Part shown: positions 52,801 to 64,000 of the stretch, one piece after another
Numbering within the stretch: the first letter of the stretch is position 1
Layout: each line of letters starts with the position of its first letter
Origin: Quillaja saponaria
Lineage: Eukaryota > Streptophyta > Magnoliopsida > Fabales > Quillajaceae
Direction: 5' to 3'
Assembly (NCBI GenBank): GCA_029379385.1
Contig: CM055617.1
Coordinates: 1,922,001 to 1,986,000, forward strand
Length of the DNA: 64,000 nucleotides
The notes under the pieces: generated by a model
Databases searched by the model: none
What the model was told of the DNA's origin: nothing
Seen by the model: only the letters and a program-made list of their open reading frames with translations
Program-made: the position numbers and the translations under genes

Positions 52801-55800
52801 TTCCTTTTTTTTCCCTCTTTTGCCAATTCTGGTTGAGGTAGGGGCAGCATACAACTCATACCTGTGGTAAGTATGAATAGTCCTTCCTTTAAATGCAGCA
52901 ATTGTATGTTCCACAAATCCAGATTCATTTAATGTGTCAGTGTGTATATTAACCTGTTAAATCCAAAATTAACATCGTTATAAATGTAATATACTAATAT
53001 TAGAAACTAAAATTGAAAAAGTTCACTAAACGCATGGAAAAAAACAGTGCCTGGATGTCATATTGCTCTGCAACAGTCAAACAATTATCTATTGCAGCTG
53101 GAGTAGTTCCCCAGTCCTCGTGCAGCTTCAGACCCATTGCTCCTGCCCTGATTATTTCATGTAGCTCATCAGGTTTGGCACTGTTCCCCTAAAGCAGCAA
53201 CTATATGTTACAAATGGCACATAAAAAGAGAAAGCAGCATCCTCTAAGATCTCTAGTAAACAAGAAAAAACTTTTACAGGAATGTTAAGTAAACATACTT
53301 CGTAAACAGAAGAAAACCAGAAATCATACTTTTCCAGTGAACCCAAAATTAAGAGGCATGTCATCTGTTGCTTGCAGCATTAACTTCATATGCGCAGGTG
53401 CCGGCGTACAAGTGGTTGCACGAGTTCCATCAGCAGGTCCTGTTCCACCTCCCACCAAGGTTGTGATGCCTAAATATATTTTAGTGAAGGACTCGTTCAG
53501 AATTTTACAGAGATTCTTCTTTCAATCAATTTGATCTTCAGTAGCTAATGTCTTTATGTTTTGTTTTTTTTTTTTTTTTTTTTTTGGGGTGGAAATCAAC
53601 TATCTCCCTACAATCTCAAAACACGTTATGGAATGCATATCCAACTATGCAACTCACCACTTGATATTGCTTCATAAACTAATTGAGGGCAAATAAAGTG
53701 CACATGACAATCTATGGCCCCTGCAGTTAAAATCAGTCCTTCTCCTGCTATAACTTCAGTGTTGGCCTACATACAAATATGTGCCATTAAAATAATGAGA
53801 TAGAAACGAAAAACAATTCTTTGCTGTCTGATATGGAACTTACACCAATGATCATATTAGAAAATACACCAAGCATTATGTCTGGATTTCCTGCTTTCCC
53901 GATGGAAGCAATAACACCATCTTTTATACCAACATCTGCCTTATAAATTCCAGTATAATCAATGATTACAGCATTTGTTATAACAGTATCCAGGGAGTCA
54001 GCTGGTAGATGCCCACATGACTGGCCCATTCCATCTCTAATAACTTTTCCACCTCCAAATACACATTCATCCCCATAAATGGCAAAATCTTTTTCAATTT
54101 CAGCAAATAATTCAGTATCACCAAGACGAATTTTTTCACCGGTAGTAGGGCCATACATGTTAGCATATGCCTCATGGGAAATTTTCAGGGTGAAAGCAGA
54201 GTCTACTCCACTTATGCCTTCACTGCAAATTAAATCTGATGTAAGAAAAGCTCCATTCCTTTTAATTCACAGTGATGGAATCAGCTAGGCAATTCTGCTA
54301 AGAAATTTATATCTAATTGCTTCCCCATAATATACAAACCTTGCATTTTCCTCTTCTAGATGTCCAAACCCTCTAATTCTTACAGCATCCATGGCTGCTC
54401 TGCAGTTGGCATCATTTACTAGGCCATCAGCAATGCCATTTCCTCCAGTAATGACTTTATTACCTTCAATGTTCACAAGTATAACGCTCTTACTTTCCCC
54501 TGGCTGGAAAAATAAGACAAGTCTTATTCAATTTTCTAGAATTTGAGTGGCATAGTTCAACTATTGAAAAGTTAAGCACGCTGAAAAAAAAAAAAAATAA
54601 GAAAGGAAAGACCTTTTATTATGAGTAAAAAGGCATATACATGATAACTTCTTCCATGTTGAAGTCATTAGAACGCAAAAAGAAAAGGTGAATATAAGTG
54701 TAATATCTGTATTAGTACTATTTTTGTATTACAGTCCAGTAACCTCTCTTCATCATTGAGTTACAGATGATTTTATGGAAGACAGATACGTTTCACTTTT
54801 TTAAGTAGTCAAACATATGACCACAAATGGATGAAATTTCAATAAAAGAGCTGGAAATCACCATCCCCAATTACATTTTAGTATTTATTTTCTTTTCTTT
54901 TCAGTTGCATATCAAACATGCATGCAGGAAGCAGGCCAAGAAGACATGGCCACAGACTACCCTTGTTTTCAGTGAAAGCATATGACTATATGTAACTCAA
55001 TATCCATTTGAGTTTGCAATGTAAGTCTAAACATCTCATCAAGCCTAATTGTACGCCCTATATCCATAGATGTCCTTTCTAGGAACTATGCATGTGCCTC
55101 TTCTCTTAGAAAAGAATTATGCAAATTATTTTGTCCTTTATTCCTCATGTCTTAAAATTAATAGTGTCTGTCTTTTAGTCCTCATGTCTTAGAATTAATA
55201 ATGTCAGTAGCCATCTTTGAACAGAAAATCTCAGATAGCTAAAATTATTACTTTATAAAACTTTGTTATTTTTCTCCTTACTGAGATGCTCTTATAAACT
55301 AGGTTATATGCAGACAAGCTAAATTGGTTCTCCCAACCTTGTCTGTAGCAGTTCCATGTGCATTCTGATCTACATACATTCTAAATGATGTAGAACCTTC
55401 TCAAAAAGATTGAATTGCTCACTTTCTCTTGCTCTACAAGCACCTAATGTTAGATTTTGAAGAGATGGACAAAATATACTACTTTATCTACATAATGTAA
55501 ATTTCAAAGAAATAAATAAAAGATGAAAAGCAGAATGAACTGTGATTACATCTAAGTGAACAATAATACATATATTATCAACCTGAATAATAAAGTATAC
55601 AGAGTTCAACCTCAAAACGTGTAGCTGTCCCCGCAGGTATATTGAGGCGCATGCCATATGCCTTCCTTCGATCAAAAACTAAGTGAGGATTGACCTCAAT
55701 AAAGTGATAGTGGCTGCCAATCTGAAAATTTTCTGAGTGGTTATTCGCACATCTATTTCTATTAAGTTCTCAAGAGAAAACAGCAATGAAATGCTTATAG

Positions 55801-58720
55801 CTTACTAATTTGAGAATTTGGAACTATTAGCTATTTTTGTTTATATTCAGAGAAGCACCAACATTAATAACAGTTAAGTCTATAGTCTATACAACAAACT
55901 AGGAAACTTGTCACTCGTGTACTTTTTTCTTGCAGAAAGAAATAACTAATGTTCCCCTTCATCCCTTTTTGTACATTTTTCTACCTCATTCACAATTTAA
56001 ACTATTTGAAGATGAAACCAACATATATTTATCTGTAAATACCAAAACTTGAAGATCTCAGCTGCTTTTGTAAAGATGGTGAACACCATAATCCATATAT
56101 AACATAACCATACAACTCTGAGGACCTTGAAAATTGTCAAAAGAATCTCCAAATATTATAATGTAGACACTGGACAGAAAACTGTTACAAATTGCAAGCT
56201 GAATCTCACTGAGAAAAGGTACTTCATTATCTCATAGCGTTCCAGAAAGCTAAAGGAAAGAGCTTAAGCATCATTTTGCAAGGGTTGGCCCAACACATAA
56301 TTAAAATGTATTTCAAGAACTTTTCACAATGAATATTTCAGAGTTAAGCATTAATAAGGAAAAAATTATTGTTAAACATTTTAATAAAGAAATAATGTAT
56401 AAATTTCATTGAAAATGCTGAAGTTGAAAACAGATTAAGATAAGAACTCGATAGCAGTAAGCAAATAAAAATTAATTGTTAAATACTATATAGCTTTAAG
56501 GAGCTGACTGTAAAAGGCATAAAGGAAGGCAATAAATGGGCATGCCAAACACCTGAATTGGCCTGTCTCCAGTGTTGACAACTCTGAGAATTACTGCTTT
56601 CCTTCCAGTATTAAGAATCACATTTCCATCTCTAAAAATTATTTCACCAGGAATTCTATTATCTTCTATCTCAGGAAACTTGTCAAGTGAAGGAACTGCA
56701 TGTAACAGTTTGTTTCCTGTTAAGATACTAGGTGTGGTACAGAACTATAGATTTGATAGAAACTTAACTCTGTTTATACTTGTGCATATGCAGGATGGCA
56801 GAACCCACTAAAAGTTTTTAAACCTTTTTTCATGTTAGATTGAAGTATTGCAATCAGCACATTACACTGCTGTTTATTTCTTTAAAAAAATAACATATTT
56901 TAGATGAACAAGAGTAAGGAGGAATATTACTTGATCTGTATGGGGCAATGCAGTACGTTGGTTCAGTAATTCCAATCAATTGAGCTGTTCTAGCTCACAA
57001 ACAGTTCCCAGATCTACAGTCTTTTCTAGAAAAATGTATTCAAGATTACATAATTTTTTTCTCACACAAATGAACTAGAAGATAAAGAAGAGTAGTGTGA
57101 AAAATAACAGCATGAGAGAGAGAGGTAACAAAAAAGAAAAAGCCATGAATCAATCATCGCAAGAAGCTCCCTACATGGTTTGAACACTTAAGGAGAAAGG
57201 AAGTTTATGAATTTAAACAGAAAAATGAAAAGACTTGCAGAAGATATATATATATATATATATATATATCTCTTAGATCCCTTCTGTTTGGTTTGTAAGC
57301 AAAGACATAATATGCATTATCCAGATTTATATGGATAGGAAGAAATTTTAGTTCCCCTATAGCATGCTCATACTGACTAACAATATTTGAGTAGTACTCG
57401 GCATAGATGTATAACATAGAAATAGTTCTGATATCAAGGCAGGGCAATACCTGGGAAAAAAGAACCATGCAATGCTAGCTCAAGCTTCCCGTTTTCATAG
57501 GCAATTGCATCATGAATGGTGATTAACTTAGTTCCATCAGGAAATGTTGCTTCAACCTACAACAGATTTACTTCATGAATTATTGTAATCAACTTGGGGA
57601 TTGCTTTCGTCTTTCTTTTTGTTTTCTTGTTGGGGTACTGGGGTGGAGGACACACTACAAATGTCAAATGTAGCTACTAGAAGTTGCAAACCATAACAAA
57701 TTTTGAGCTATACTTATTACTTTCCAAGTTTCGCAAACTAATTTTATACAGATAGAAACAATTGCTGAAGTTATGAGCTACTTTTAGATTGTCGAACAAT
57801 TTAGACACAGCTTTTGTATAAAAAAAAAATTGGAAACAACATATTTGAATATCCACTTACCTAACTAGTTAATTAAATTACTAACTGTAGTTAAAATACC
57901 CGCATAGTCATTTCTAACAGAGCTTATTAGTGAGTTTTATCAGAAGGTTAAGTAACAACTATAACCATAATGTACCAAATACCTGCACGGTATGCAAGAG
58001 ATGAGGAACAGCTGGAAGAACTTGCCTCCTGTTCAGAAATGAATACAAGATTTAGAATAAAAAGATAATTTAATTTGATTTTCCACCACATATAGAGCCT
58101 ATCAAAACCCATCGGAATCCAGAGACTATCATTTGTACTTAAGAACATGAAAAGAATACACCTGAGACTGCAAATGGCTAACCGAATAAAACCAGATACC
58201 ATATGTCATCAAAAGTAGCTACATCGTTAAAAAGAGTGATATACAAATTACATCATACCTTCCTAGTATTTGTCTCCCAATATCCATCAATTCCGCCACA
58301 GTTTTCTCACCATCACGAACAAATTCTAAAATCTACCGGGAACAAAGGAAAAATAAAAACGAATTAGATAATCCCCAAATAACAGAATTTCTCTTTTATA
58401 CACTCAATTCAAATTGGCATAGCTTTAAGTGTAAAACTCATCCCCTAACAGACACACAGAGGATAAAACTGATATGTAGCTGCAGTCGTCTACGTAATTA
58501 AGCAATGGGAATTTATTATTATCAATCAAGCAACCTAAGAATTTGGAATTTCTGGGTTTGGTGCAAAGGTGTCAACGAGTGGTAGAAAACCAACCTGTGC
58601 GGCTATGAGAGCCACAGCTTCAGTGTAATTCAGCCTTAAACCACGAGCAAGACGCTTCTGTGCTAGGTAGCCAGCATTGTGTAGGCCTAGTTTCTCAATC
58701 TCTCTGGGTGTCAATTTCAT
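49873..58720 (-). CDS. URE: Urease (urea amidohydrolase), single-chain plant type
   Basis: Hydrolyses urea to ammonia and carbamate, recycling nitrogen from arginine breakdown. Eighteen exons: 58595-58720, 58259-58332, 57983-58028, 57451-57556, 56553-56695, 55611-55721, 54340-54503, 53844-54222, 53658-53766, 53330-53469, 53051-53188, 52862-52953, 52222-52351, 51983-52141, 51062-51223, 50636-50770, 50188-50259 and 49873-50094. They sum to 2508 nt, giving 835 residues. Bacterial gamma, beta and alpha subunits are fused in order: [20 protein letters not shown], then [13 protein letters not shown], then [14 protein letters not shown]. The nickel centre is complete: His404 and His406 (CHVHF), carbamylated Lys487 ([10 protein letters not shown]), His516 ([12 protein letters not shown]), His542 (TYHSEG) and Asp630 (SDSQAMGR). 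The flap Cys589 and His590 (VCHHLD) are present. The intron at 52954-53050 has a GC donor. Nickel insertion needs UreD/F/G accessory proteins, not encoded here. Confidence 0.97.
53564..53585. repeat. Poly-T tract (22 T) in a urease intron
   Basis: A homopolymer run on the plus strand inside the urease intron 53470-53657. It would read as poly-A in the urease transcript. Confidence 0.95.
57244..57269. repeat. (AT)13 microsatellite in a urease intron
   Basis: An uninterrupted AT dinucleotide run inside the intron between urease exons 4 and 5. Likely length-polymorphic. Confidence 0.95.
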
Positions 58721-60311
58721 TTTCGTTCCAGTCTTTTACTTCTCGAAGTCAACGCAACAGACAACATTCACAAATCACAATCCTAAGCCATGCAGAACAA
58801 AAACAATCTTACTGAAACAAAAAACAAAAAACAAAAAAAAAAACAAACCCAATAATGTTGCATCTGTGGGAAACTGATTACTGTGTAGTTATTAAAGAAA
58901 CAACTAATTACTGATTTTCTCATCTAAAAATTCAGGGAAAAAAAAATTTACTTCTGAGTTGAGAGAAAATCTGGAACGAGTTGAATTAATTACGAGGAAA
59001 ACGATATAAGCAATGAGCTTGGAGTCCTTGCTTCTATAGTTTCAGTCTTACCTCTGGAACCACGCCCCCTTATGATGATGGAGAAGCAATGAGTTTTTGC
59101 ACAGTGACTGTAGTTTAATGCTAAAAACGTTTTTCCACTAGCCTCGGTGCCTGTAGATGCTAAAAAACGTTTTTTTTTGTTTTTTACTTTTTAAATAGTG
59201 GGTGTATCATTAGCCCACTTACAATAAAAGACTTTCACGAATACGATCTGAGATTTGGGCCTGTCGAAAAAAAATGTGAATATATTTTATTAAATTTACA
59301 TCAACCTCTAAACCTACGTAAACCACTTTCTCCAAAAACAAAAATATATACAAATTAGACAGCATAGGCCAAAAAAGTTTTATAATAAAAATTAAATTTA
59401 AAATAAAACAAAAAATAAATTAAAAAAAAAAGTAATTAGTGTTTTTTTAAGTAACTAATACACTAATCGTTCAATATATTTGACAATTTATTAAAAATAT
59501 ATCTGTGTGAAAGCCAAACAATTATTGTAACACATAATAATAGCAAATAAATTTTTTAATAGATGATTAAGTTATTATAAAATGTATGTGTAATATTGTT
59601 AAAGTATTAAAGGATAAGTATAACTATTGAATATAAATGTCAACAAATTCATAACTCTTAATTTTGAAGTGTCATTTTTCACTTGTGTGAAGAGCGACTC
59701 CCAGCTCTCAAGCATCTCACCATAGTCCTCTCTACAGGCTTCACCTGCTAATTATATGTTCACCTGAAGAAAACAGCCAGCTAGAAGCCTACAACATACC
59801 ATTTTTACCAACTAATCATGTATAAAGATTGATAACTACCCTCGTTTTATGGCTTTAGGAGCAAGGAATAGTTATCTAGCAGCTTGGATTCTGCTGTCAC
59901 TGTCAATCAGGTGCGCCAGCAACAGCAGCTTCCTTCTTGGAAATGTCTGGGGAACAAAATACCGGTTTATGAAGTAATATTTTATCATAAAAGGCGTTAT
60001 CAAGAGTAGACAATGGAAGGTGCAGATGAAGGAAAGAGTTGATCAACTCAAATTGCCAATGATTTTATGTTGTCAAAAAGAAACACAAAATGCAGCATTA
60101 TGGCTTCATAATTACAAAAGACAATGCAGTCAAACATTATCGACATAAATTCTTCATCGACAAGTGCAGCAGCTCATAATCTTTCAAGTAATCAACATGT
60201 TATTGCCTTCTCCCTCGATGCATTTTTCCTGCAAACCAGTAAAAGATTTCTCCTATATTCTTCACATAGATCAGCAAAGAAAGTGCAATACTCCTTTGAT
60301 TGCTTTAGACA
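58721..60311. other. Urease promoter region and ankyrin-gene 3' flank
   Basis: About 1.6 kb between two minus-strand genes. The urease leader and promoter lie right of 58720. Positions 59,250-59,680 are strongly AT-rich. No coding sequence was recognised; frames at 60124 and 60164 are shadows of the ankyrin exon. Confidence 0.5.
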
Positions 60312-63300
60312 TCAGTTTTTCTTGCCAAATATGGCTTTCCGTGTCACTAATCCGATTCCCCTTACCCACAATTCAGCCATTTCAACCCCACCTTCACATA
60401 CAAAGTGCACCTCCTTACTCTTTGTGGTCACCACGTGGAACATTCCTGGATCATCAATGTCAAACTTCCTCCTCCGGTTCCAGCGGAATGCTGCACTAGG
60501 GCCTATCTCAGCCCCCTTGCAAACAATATTTCTCCTATTTGACTTGCCCCATCTCAGAACCCCAACAGTCCCCAGCATTCTTAGTACTTTATAATGGGGA
60601 GACCCTTTCCCACACTTTGTGTGCTTCTTTACTTGAGCCCCACTTAGCACTAGTTTACGAGCTAGTTCGTCTAATATGATATGCTCCGCATTGTTTCCCC
60701 TACCATTTTTCCTTGCAAGTAATAGTGCTGTCTCCTGCCTCTCATTCTCAGTGTCACATCTTGCTCCACATGAGATCAAAAGCTGACACAAGTTACCATA
60801 ACCTTCTCTTGCTGCTAACATCAGTGGGGTATATCCATCACCATCAAAAGCATTGACATCAAAATCCTTACTTGTTAACATATGAACAAAATCTATGTCA
60901 CCATGCCGTGATGCACGATGCAGAGCATAGATTCCAATTGAACCATTGCATCCATTTTCAAGCTCATACTCAACAATCACCTTTTCAAATGCTTCGACAT
61001 TTTGGTTAGCTTCTGAGAGGTCAATGGCGGTTTGACCATGCCTGTTTGTCAGTTTTATATCAACCCCAGCATAAACAAGCAACCTGAAAGCCTCTATGTG
61101 ACCCTCTGCTGCAGCTACCATGGCAGCAGAGAATCCATTGTCATCCTGCTCATCTAGATTTATGTCTGGTTGTTCAATGAGTTTCTTCAAAGCCTCCATA
61201 TCATTTGCTCTAATAACAAATGGTAAAGGAGCAAATCTGGAAGCATCGCTTGATTTAATAAGCTTTCCAGCTCGAATTACATCTAGAATTGCATCTTGGA
61301 AGCCAAGTGACCACCCAACCAAACCTGCAATTAAGGTTGCACAATGACCAGCTGAATTGACCAACCCGAGATCAGCACCAGCAGATGCCAGAATTTTAAG
61401 GCACTCCTCATGCTTATATTTGGTACATATCATTAGTGCAGTATCTCCCCATTTTGTTTGGGAGTTGATGTTGACTTTGATTAGGCAATGCAGAATGTTA
61501 TATCGTCCAAGCATTGCAGCCATATGAATGGGTCGGAGACTGATGTCAGCAATTGTTTTAACTACACATTCTGCATCTGCACTATTATTTAGAAGCATAT
61601 TTACTGCTTTTTCGTTGTTACATAGGATTGCATGGTGGATTAGAGTCCTTCCGTAGTGAGGACTATTGGGGGAAAGATGGTGGAGCAACATTTGCAATAT
61701 AGCACCACTGGCTTCAAAATACTCCACAGCGCACCAGGTGACCGAATAAGCCTCAGCTAGTCCTGCTCCGACACGAAGTTCTTCTCCTGTATCCATGTCC
61801 CAGGACCAAGCCCCTAATCTGACCTTGATGTCCATCCTGACACCAGCCTGTAATCCCAAGGTTAAAAGATTGATGTCACAGTGGTCATGGTTAACAAATA
61901 GCCAGTATAAATAAGAGAGTTCCTGACGAGACAATCACATTAGGTGCATATACGAATTGTATCCTAAGTCAGGGAAGAAAGCCGAAACTTAATAGTTGGA
62001 ATTAGAAATCACACAAGCAGCGTGCAAGCCCATTTGCATCCACACCTTCTTCATAGCTTTTTATTTTTTATTTTTTACATTTTCCTCAATCACATTGAAA
62101 ACTCATGAAAGTTGTTCTAAATTGTGCAGCTGTGCTCTTAGAGAATCCAGAAAAAATTTAGGATCTGCCTACATGTTTGAACATACCATGTTCGAGGGAT
62201 TTTTGTAAAATATGGAGGAAAATTATATTTTTTTCTGTCATGTAAGAGAACAAAACTATCACTCTCTGAGTGGGTTATGCATGTATTGTCCATAATCCAG
62301 TCAACTCAGAATCGGCAATGTCAAACTAAATAAAAAAGGGGTGCAAGGAATAAGGATAACTAATTTTAGTTTTATCAACTAAATGAGTGTAGTTTGATTC
62401 TATGAATACCCATTTTTTTCTCCACAAAAAACTTCATTATTTTCACAAACATAAAGTACAAGATTCTTGACCCTAGGACTAACCATGCACCAATGTTACT
62501 CCAACAATGCGCACATAAATATCACGAACAGCTTAGTGATATGAATCAAGATACCCACCTGCAATAGCAATCTAACAACAGCAACTTGTCGGCTGACAAT
62601 GGCAGCGAAAAGCGCATTACAATCTACATTAGCGTGAAGAAATGGCTTCGAGGATTGAAGCAGCATCCTATCAGTTGCATTGGCATCTACTTCACACTGC
62701 CAACATTCAGCAACAATAATGTTGTCAAAACCAAAAAAATTGTAGCTAGTCATGTCTTAGACACTTAGCCTTAGGCACTTGATCCACAATCCACAATCCA
62801 CAATCCACAATCCACAATCCACAATCCACACTTAAACAAATATTCCATAAGAAAATTGTCTTGGTCAAACATAACAGAAGTACCTTGATGAGTATATCAA
62901 CAATGTCAACAAACCCTCTACAACATGCTGAGACGAGGGCATGAATGGCAGTTTGAGGGCGGATCATGTTGGATCCCATAAGAAGCTGAGCAGACCTCGC
63001 CTGTCCTAGGAAGGTTGCCTCCAATAATGCCTCCTCACATGCCTGTTGAGATGCCCCGGCATTGGTAAGGACCTCCAATATTTGTAGATGGCCCTCTCTT
63101 ACTGCTGCTGTTGTGGCATACCCTTTGAACAGTCTAAGATTCACATTAGCTCCAACACTCTGTCACACATGAAAATGCCATGCTAACTTATAACAAAATA
63201 TTTTTTTTCTTTTTTCTTTTTCTTTTGAGAAATTTCTATATCCGTAGTAGTATGTATTTCTAGACATGTTTGGTCCTTGCTCCTTGACGATTAATTTTGA

Positions 63301-64000
63301 GTATTGCCCATTAAGACTAAAATATAGCAACAACAAAAAACAGATTTTTTCCCTGAAATTATATGTTTATGTCGTTGAAAAGAATAAAAAGAATCTCTCC
63401 CCATGTCACGTAATCTCTAATGCTATCATTCAGATTTAGACTCTCAGAACAATTACTACTCTCTAAGCTGGAGTCTCCAAGCTTCAAACTCTCAAAAAAC
63501 TACAGCAAAACTGATATATTATTTAACAAAAAAATGCATGGCCAATTTTTGTAGCATAATCACATAAAAAGCAAGAATTTTTTTTTATCTTCCGAAGAAA
63601 ATGCTTTGAGGGCCTTATCCTCATCCAATAGAGAAAAAGAAATGAAAAAAAATAAAACCCAAAGGACGAAAAAATTTAGAACGAAGACAGACCCATATTT
63701 AAATTGAAGAAGAAAAACAAGGCACCAGTCGAAGTTTTACCAGTAGCTTTCTGACAAGTACCAAATTTCCGGAGTGAGAAGCTAGGAACAAAGCAGTAAC
63801 GTTTGTCTTGAACTCCTCGTATTCAACTCTAAATTCGTGAGCCGACTCATCGTGCAACAAAATCTCTGTCTTCTTGGATTTCAAGCTCACCGTTCCGACA
63901 AAGTTGACGTCCACGAAAGGATTAGTTATACATTCAAGCGCAGAGTTGGTATCGTTAACGTGGGCATAGTCGACGAGGCACTGTGAAGCTTCTGTTTCAC
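60312..64000 (-). CDS. Ankyrin-repeat protein, large plant family (5' end outside window)
   Basis: Ankyrin repeats mediate protein-protein contacts; the partner is unknown. Four exons are visible: 63741 to beyond 64000, 62884-63159, 62559-62696 and 60312-61847, with consistent phases and about 736 residues. The N-terminal visible part reads DYAHVNDTNSALECITNPFV and continues into VTALFLASHSGNLVLVRKLL. Multiple repeats follow, such as YATTAAVREGHLQILEVL, LRPIHMAAMLGRYNILHCLI, WGDTALMICTKYKHEECLKI and GYTPLMLAAREGYGNLCQLL. A conserved region without repeats (DIKVRLGAWSWDMDTGEE) lies between the blocks. The C-terminal block is basic (GKSNRRNIVCKG) and ends in FHVVTTKSKEVHFVCEGGVE then WVRGIGLVTRKAIFG, a plant-specific tail found in this family. 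There is no transmembrane segment, so it is not the ACD6-type membrane ankyrin class. Confidence 0.9.
62782..62830. repeat. Heptamer minisatellite, seven copies of atccaca
   Basis: Seven perfect head-to-tail copies of a 7-bp unit in an ankyrin-gene intron (62697-62883). The reverse complement (tgtggat) differs from the plant telomere repeat. Confidence 0.95.

Noticed and set aside
60124..60594. 156-codon plus-strand frame
   Set aside because: Antisense shadow of the last ankyrin-gene exon, which has clear family sequence on the minus strand.
62782..62830. Interstitial telomere repeat
   Set aside because: The heptamer is atccaca/tgtggat, not tttaggg/ccctaaa; it is a simple minisatellite.

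Overview
This is nuclear DNA of a flowering plant, most likely a core eudicot and probably a rosid. The genes carry many small AT-rich introns. Their proteins are plant-specific forms: chloroplast FabG, 13-lipoxygenase LOX6, a remorin, CDKG2, single-chain urease and a DUF3537 protein. I see no bacterial operons, phage, CRISPR arrays or rRNA, and I recognised no tRNA. Exon models were built by hand from splice signals, reading phase and family knowledge. Except where noted, exon lengths sum to whole codons.

Layout from left to right. 1-4.8 kb: 3' part of POLA2, DNA polymerase alpha subunit B (+). 5.2-6.0 kb: a TLC-domain membrane protein (-). 6.8-9.9 kb: chloroplast FabG (-). 10.7-12.9 kb: Iojap/RsfS-like protein (-). 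14.5-16.4 kb: a VPAC/DUF212 membrane protein (+). 17.4-21.9 kb: a wrecked FAD-dependent monooxygenase of the EMB2421 type (-), with at least five frameshifts and two in-frame stops. 23.5-25.4 kb: a remorin (+) with a one-base reading-frame break. 27.4-30.4 kb: CDKG2 kinase (+). 34.6-37.8 kb: DUF3537, gustatory-receptor-like (-). 40.0-42.2 kb: a peroxisomal 4CL-like acyl-CoA ligase ending in SKL (+). 42.7-48.6 kb: LOX6 (-), whose first intron holds a 1.6-kb near-complete palindrome. 49.9-58.7 kb: urease, 18 exons (-). 60.3 kb to the right edge: an ankyrin-repeat protein (-), open at its 5' end.

The genes are mostly unrelated housekeeping and defence genes. Their order matches, from memory, two homoeologous Arabidopsis segments, At1g67550-At1g67630 and At1g24340-At1g24360, interleaved as one unfractionated ancestral block. 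The one plausible functional pairing is the acyl-CoA ligase and LOX6, tail to tail. They could serve the peroxisomal and plastid ends of jasmonate synthesis.

The most unusual signals are four. Five of about 72 introns start with GC rather than GT. The EMB2421-type gene is a pseudogene although its Arabidopsis counterpart is essential. LOX6 carries an intronic foldback element. The remorin has a frame break. I found no convincing undescribed multi-gene system.
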